A stretch of 64,000 bases of DNA from Microbacterium forte (GTDB lineage: Bacteria > Actinomycetota > Actinomycetes > Actinomycetales > Microbacteriaceae), in contig NZ_CP116871.1 in the NCBI RefSeq assembly GCF_031885415.1, positions 496,001 to 560,000 on the forward strand, read 5' to 3'. The notes beneath the pieces were generated by a model. The model had not been told where the DNA came from, ran no database searches, and saw only the letters and a program-made list of their open reading frames with translations. The position numbers and the translations under genes were made by a program. Positions 60,819 to 64,000 of the stretch are shown in pieces (the stretch's first letter is position 1; the number at the start of each line of letters is the position of its first letter).

Positions 60819-61624
60819 GCGCTCACGGGTTCGATGCCCGCGGCCGCATCAGCCTTGCGCTTGCGCCGATCGAAGAGCATCGAGATCAATGTGGCCGCGA
60901 AGTACAGCACGATCATGGACCCCATCAGCAGCAGCATCGAGAAGACATCGGCGGGCGGTGTGGTGACGGCCGCGAAGATCGTGCACACGAGTATGGCGAC
61001 GCGCCATCCCTTGAGGATCTCCTTGCCCGAGACGACCCCCGCGAGGTTGAGCGCGACGAGGAAGACCGGGAGCACGAAGGCGATGCCGAGCACAAGCAGG
61101 AACTTGAAGACGAAGTCGTAATAGGTCGCGTAGTCGAAGAACTGCGCCATTCCCGTCGGCACGAAGCCCGCCATGATCTCGATCACGTGCGGGAGGACGA
61201 AGAATGCGACAGTGCATCCGCCGAAGAACAGCGGGATGGCAGCTCCCAGAAATCCCCAGGTGTACTGGGTCTCCTTCTTCGTGAGTCCAGGCATCACGAA
61301 CGCCCAGACCTGCCAGAGCCAGACCGGGGCTGAGATCAGCAGACCGATCGCGAACGCGATGCGCATCCGGAGATCGAACCCGCTCGTGACGGTCGTGAAG
61401 TTGAGGCCGACGTACTCGCGACCTTCTTCTTCGGCGATCGCAGCGATCGGAATCGACAGGAGATCGATGACCGGTCCGGTGATGATGAACGCGATGATCA
61501 TGCCGACCACGAGAGCGCCGGCCGCGATGAACAGTCGCCGACGCAGCTCGATCAGATGCGCGCCGAGAGACATCCGCCTGTCGCGGCCCGGCGTCCCCGG
61601 ATCGGCGGATTCGAGAGCGGACAC
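60815..61624 (-). CDS. tatC: Sec-independent protein translocase subunit TatC
   Basis: Membrane receptor of the twin-arginine system, which exports folded proteins. The 269-residue protein has six transmembrane helices, begins MSLGAHLIELRRRLFIAAGAL in its core with conserved ELRRRL, and has FVMPGLTKKETQYTWGF plus the Pro/Glu-rich loops typical of TatC. The GTG start at 61624 gives an 17-residue N-terminal tail before the conserved helix; ATG at residue 18 is another option. It lies 3 nt after tatA and overlaps helY. Confidence 0.95.
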   Translation of the reverse strand: MSALESADPGTPGRDRRMSLGAHLIELRRRLFIAAGALVVGMIIAFIITGPVIDLLSIPIAAIAEEEGREYVGLNFTTVTSGFDLRMRIAFAIGLLISAPVWLWQVWAFVMPGLTKKETQYTWGFLGAAIPLFFGGCTVAFFVLPHVIEIMAGFVPTGMAQFFDYATYYDFVFKFLLVLGIAFVLPVFLVALNLAGVVSGKEILKGWRVAILVCTIFAAVTTPPADVFSMLLLMGSMIVLYFAATLISMLFDRRKRKADAAAGIEPVSA

Positions 61625-61627
61625 GAA

Positions 61628-61885
61628 CTATGCGGATCGAGGAGGCTGACCCGGATCCGTGTCGCGAGCCGTCACCGTGGTGTCCGCGGTGGTGGCCGCG
61701 GGAGTCGGGGATGCCGGATCCGCGGCGTCAGTCGCGTCCTCGTTCTTCATCGCCTTCATCTCGCCCTTGAAAACCCGGGCGGACTGCCCGAGGCTCTTCG
61801 CGAGTGCCGGCAGCTTCGCCGCACCGAAGAGCAGCAGGATGACGGCGAGGATGATCAGCAGATGTGGCCAACCGAAAGCGCCCAT
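61628..61885 (-). CDS. tatA: Sec-independent protein translocase subunit TatA
   Basis: Pore-forming part of the twin-arginine system. The 85-residue protein has one transmembrane helix (about 6-22), the hinge and amphipathic helix FGAAKLPALAKSLGQSARVFKGEM, and an acidic Thr/Ala-rich tail. The first residues MGAFGWPHLLIILAVILLLFG match TatA. ATG 61885 has GGAG upstream. Coupled to tatC. TatB is not present here. Confidence 0.95.
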   Translation of the reverse strand: MGAFGWPHLLIILAVILLLFGAAKLPALAKSLGQSARVFKGEMKAMKNEDATDAADPASPTPAATTADTTVTARDTDPGQPPRSA

Positions 61886-61912
61886 GATTCTCCTTCGTCG
61901 TTTAGTAGCAGT

Positions 61913-62902
61913 CTAACCGGCGTTGTCGCCGTCTGGTCGGCGATACAGCGCGAGTCCTGCGGCGGCCCACTCGCGTGCAGCCGTGCGGGCGACGCCGGGA
62001 TCCACGACTTCGAGGGCTCCGCCGAACTTCGCCGCCAGTCGTTTCACACCCCGAGGGTCGGCCAGGTGCAGCCGCACGGTTACGATCCCGTCACTGACGT
62101 CGGCGTTGTCCGCGGTGAGGAAGTCACCGAGCAGAGGCGCCATCCGCTCGGGCACACGCACTCTGACCTCGCCCTCGTCCTCGACGGCGGTGAACGCCTC
62201 CGGGACGTGGTCACCGGCGTGTGTGATCGGAATGTCCGTCAGACGCGCATCGCTCACCCGATCGAGGTGGAACGTCCGCATCGCCTGTCGCATGTGGCAC
62301 CACCCCTGCAGATACCACTGTGCGTTCGTGATCAGCACCTGCACAGGATCCACGGTTCGCGTGGTGGGTGCGGCATCGGGCGCCTGGTACGTGAACGACA
62401 CGGCGACACCGTTCTGCACACCGCGCGACACGACCTGGCGCACCTCGTCGACAGCGCTCGGCGCGACGACGACCTCTGCCGGGGCGTCTGCCGCACCGCG
62501 CGACAGCTTCGAGATGAGACCGCTGACGAGTCCGGAGTCGGAGACCGCCGGCACGGCGGCGACCATCTGCAGACCGGCGAGCAGCGCTGCGGCCTCGCGG
62601 GCGGTGAAGCGCGGAACCCGCCGTAGGGCGACATCGTTGGTGATCTCGATGACGTCCTCTTCGTCGAGGAGGTCCCAGTTGATGTCGAACATCTCCTGCG
62701 GCTGCTGCCAGAAGCCGGAATCACCGGGCAGGCCGATGACGGTCAGCTTCTCGACCATCTGTCGCATCTCCGCCGGAGTCACCCCGAACTCCGCAGCCGC
62801 CTCAGCGAGCGAGACCTGGCCGTGCTCGAGAAGGTAAGGCACGAGCGTCAGGTAGACGCGGACGCGGTCGGCGGCGAGCAGCGGCTTCGCCTGAGCGCTC
62901 AT
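61913..62902 (-). CDS. pafC: WYL-domain transcriptional regulator PafC
   Basis: A 329-residue regulator with an N-terminal winged-helix HTH (YLTLVPYLLEHGQVSLAEAAAEFGVTPAEMRQMVEKL) and a WYL domain: VQVLITNAQWYLQGWCHMRQAMRTFHLDRVSDARL contains the WYL motif and the Arg residues used to bind nucleic acid. With PafB it forms the PafBC complex, the LexA-independent activator of the DNA-damage response in mycobacteria. ATG 62902 overlaps the pafB stop; the longer open frame crosses pafB. It lies directly before tatA, as in mycobacteria. Confidence 0.93.
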   Translation of the reverse strand: MSAQAKPLLAADRVRVYLTLVPYLLEHGQVSLAEAAAEFGVTPAEMRQMVEKLTVIGLPGDSGFWQQPQEMFDINWDLLDEEDVIEITNDVALRRVPRFTAREAAALLAGLQMVAAVPAVSDSGLVSGLISKLSRGAADAPAEVVVAPSAVDEVRQVVSRGVQNGVAVSFTYQAPDAAPTTRTVDPVQVLITNAQWYLQGWCHMRQAMRTFHLDRVSDARLTDIPITHAGDHVPEAFTAVEDEGEVRVRVPERMAPLLGDFLTADNADVSDGIVTVRLHLADPRGVKRLAAKFGGALEVVDPGVARTAAREWAAAGLALYRRPDGDNAG

Positions 62903-63894
62903 CGTGACTCCCCTGCGTCCGAGTTGGTCGCGACGACCGCGCTCAGGCGATCGACGACTGCGGTGCGCAGCGCGACGGGCTCGACCACCCGCACCTCGGG
63001 GCCGTACGAGGCGAGTTCGTCGGCGAAGATATGCAGGTCGACGAACGGCACGAGGATTCCCTGGGTCGCCGCAGGCGTCGCACGGCGGCCCAGACGCAGC
63101 GAGGCCTCGGTGCCAGGGGTGACCTCGAGCAGCGCCGAGTTCTGAGAGGCGACGCGCTCGAGACCACTCAGTGCACGCTCCCCCGCTCCCTCGCGCAGGG
63201 CGGAGTCGAAGGCCCTCGTCGTGATCCTCACGTCCCCGACGATCCTGCTGAGCAGGAACATGCGGTCCTCCTCGATGTCCACGTCGACGCCGAAGACATG
63301 CCATCTCGCCTCGTAGTCGACGAGAGCCAGCGGACGGATGCTGCGGCGGCGCGGCGCGTGCTCCCCCGGCTTGAGGTAGTCGAAGACGACGACGCGGCTC
63401 TTCTCGATCGCGTCCTGCAGCTGCGGGAACGCCGCATCGCGAGCGGTGATCCGTGGCGCGAAGCCGATGATCGGCTCGTCGCCGTCGATCCCGAGTGCCC
63501 GGATCTTGCGCACGCCGGCCTTGGCGTCGCCCGATGCGGATTCGGCACTCCAGACGCTGCCGGCCAATTGCAGCACAGCGAGCTCAGCAGCGGTGAATTC
63601 GATGTCGCTGGGCAGGTCGTATTCCGCCTGCGGAATGCGATAGCGGGCTTCGCGGAGGTCATTGGGATCAGCCTGGTCGCCGATCGTCTCGACGGGGACG
63701 CCGAGAGTACGCAGCTCGTCCTTGTCGCGCTCGAACATCTTCTCGAGCGCATCCGAGCGCACGCCCGCATCGGCACGCTGACGGTAGCCCGACACGTTGT
63801 CGAGGATCTGCTGCTTGGTGAGCCCGATCTCCGTGGCCATGAGCGCCACGACGAGGTTCGTCAGACGCTCTTCCGCGGGAATACGGGCGGCCAT
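62899..63894 (-). CDS. pafB: WYL-domain transcriptional regulator PafB
   Basis: A 331-residue HTH-WYL protein and partner of PafC. It begins MAARIPAEERLTNLVVALMATEIGLTKQQILDNVSGYRQRADAG, with the winged helix, then FTAAELAVLQLAGSVW and the WYL domain (LALVDYEARWHVFGVDVDIEEDRMFLLSRI). ATG 63894 is chosen since it overlaps the upstream TGA stop (ATGA); a GTG one codon earlier is an alternative. The upstream gene is an FKBP-type isomerase; pafA, usually nearby, is outside the window. Confidence 0.93.
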   Translation of the reverse strand: MAARIPAEERLTNLVVALMATEIGLTKQQILDNVSGYRQRADAGVRSDALEKMFERDKDELRTLGVPVETIGDQADPNDLREARYRIPQAEYDLPSDIEFTAAELAVLQLAGSVWSAESASGDAKAGVRKIRALGIDGDEPIIGFAPRITARDAAFPQLQDAIEKSRVVVFDYLKPGEHAPRRRSIRPLALVDYEARWHVFGVDVDIEEDRMFLLSRIVGDVRITTRAFDSALREGAGERALSGLERVASQNSALLEVTPGTEASLRLGRRATPAATQGILVPFVDLHIFADELASYGPEVRVVEPVALRTAVVDRLSAVVATNSDAGESR

Positions 63895-64000
63895 CACTGC
63901 TCCGGAACGGGAACGATGCCGAGGATGTCGACCACGATGGCGGTCGCCGGGTTTCCGTCGGCTTCGGGCACGACGACGAGCAGCTGCGACCCGACGGTCG
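63894..64000 (-). CDS. C-terminus of an FKBP-type peptidyl-prolyl isomerase
   Basis: The last 34 codons of a gene that enters from beyond the window end are visible on the minus strand: VGSQLLVVVPEADGNPATAIVVDILGIVPVPEQ then TGA. The segments VGSQLLVVVP and TAIVVDILGI match the end of FKBP domains, where the final strands read VVxDI/LL. In actinobacteria an FKBP-type isomerase gene commonly precedes pafB. The visible part is short, so the call is moderate. The stop overlaps the pafB start. Confidence 0.6.
   Translation of the reverse strand, partial: TVGSQLLVVVPEADGNPATAIVVDILGIVPVPEQ

Overview
The window is high-GC chromosomal DNA. Gene content, order and start signals point to an actinobacterium of the order Micrococcales, most likely a Microbacterium-like member of Microbacteriaceae. 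Pointers are a mIHF-guanylate kinase fusion, RbpA, PafB/PafC, HelY, an HGxxPAAW protein, a PriA without helicase motifs, and many start codons placed 6-7 nt after a TAnnnT box. This assignment is inference from gene families; no rRNA is present.

Layout: (1) 1-852, end of a Rieske protein and an unknown gene. (2) 853-10732, a tightly overlapped pyrimidine operon: pyrR, pyrB, pyrC, a membrane gene, carA, carB, pyrF, then mIHF-gmk and rpoZ, led by a PyrR-binding RNA motif that abuts the pyrR Shine-Dalgarno sequence. (3) 10733-17220, metK, priA, fmt, rsmB, rpe. (4) 17217-23200, hisE, hisG, hisF, hisI, a Trp-associated membrane gene, an HGxxPAAW gene, trpC, trpB, trpA; trpE is absent. (5) 23211-31910, lgt, gltB, gltD, pyk and a strong terminator. 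(6) 31990-44273, two alpha/beta hydrolases, an unknown gene, tRNA-Leu(CAA), an ANTAR regulator, an acetyltransferase, a thioesterase, polA, a DUF885 hydrolase, a flavin monooxygenase, an MFS transporter, and an SGNH hydrolase with an FGE-like partner. (7) 44276-53218, accessory-looking small genes: GNATs, MFS, VOC proteins, an ArsR regulator with a broken partner, a methyltransferase, a UvrA-like ABC protein, an AraC-type regulator and a DUF308 membrane protein. (8) 53236-56809, SDR, NfeD, SPFH protein, glycerophosphodiesterase, rbpA. (9) 56806-64000 on the minus strand, an FKBP end, pafB, pafC, tatA, tatC, helY, lnt.

How they work together: the first third is core nucleotide, histidine, tryptophan and glutamate supply. 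CarAB, PyrB, PyrC and PyrF make UMP; GltBD supplies glutamate for these routes. Lgt and Lnt act at the first and last steps of lipoprotein maturation, TatA and TatC form a secretion core, and NfeD with the SPFH protein is a classic membrane pair. PafB/PafC, HelY and PolA relate to DNA damage and nucleic-acid handling.

I found no phage, insertion sequence, CRISPR array or obvious new multi-gene defence or biosynthetic system. The most useful observations are the PyrR site, a family of leaderless promoters that settle about fourteen start codons, a truncated SRPBCC gene, the missing trpE and coaBC, several palindromes that look like operators, and a few enzymes with missing catalytic residues.
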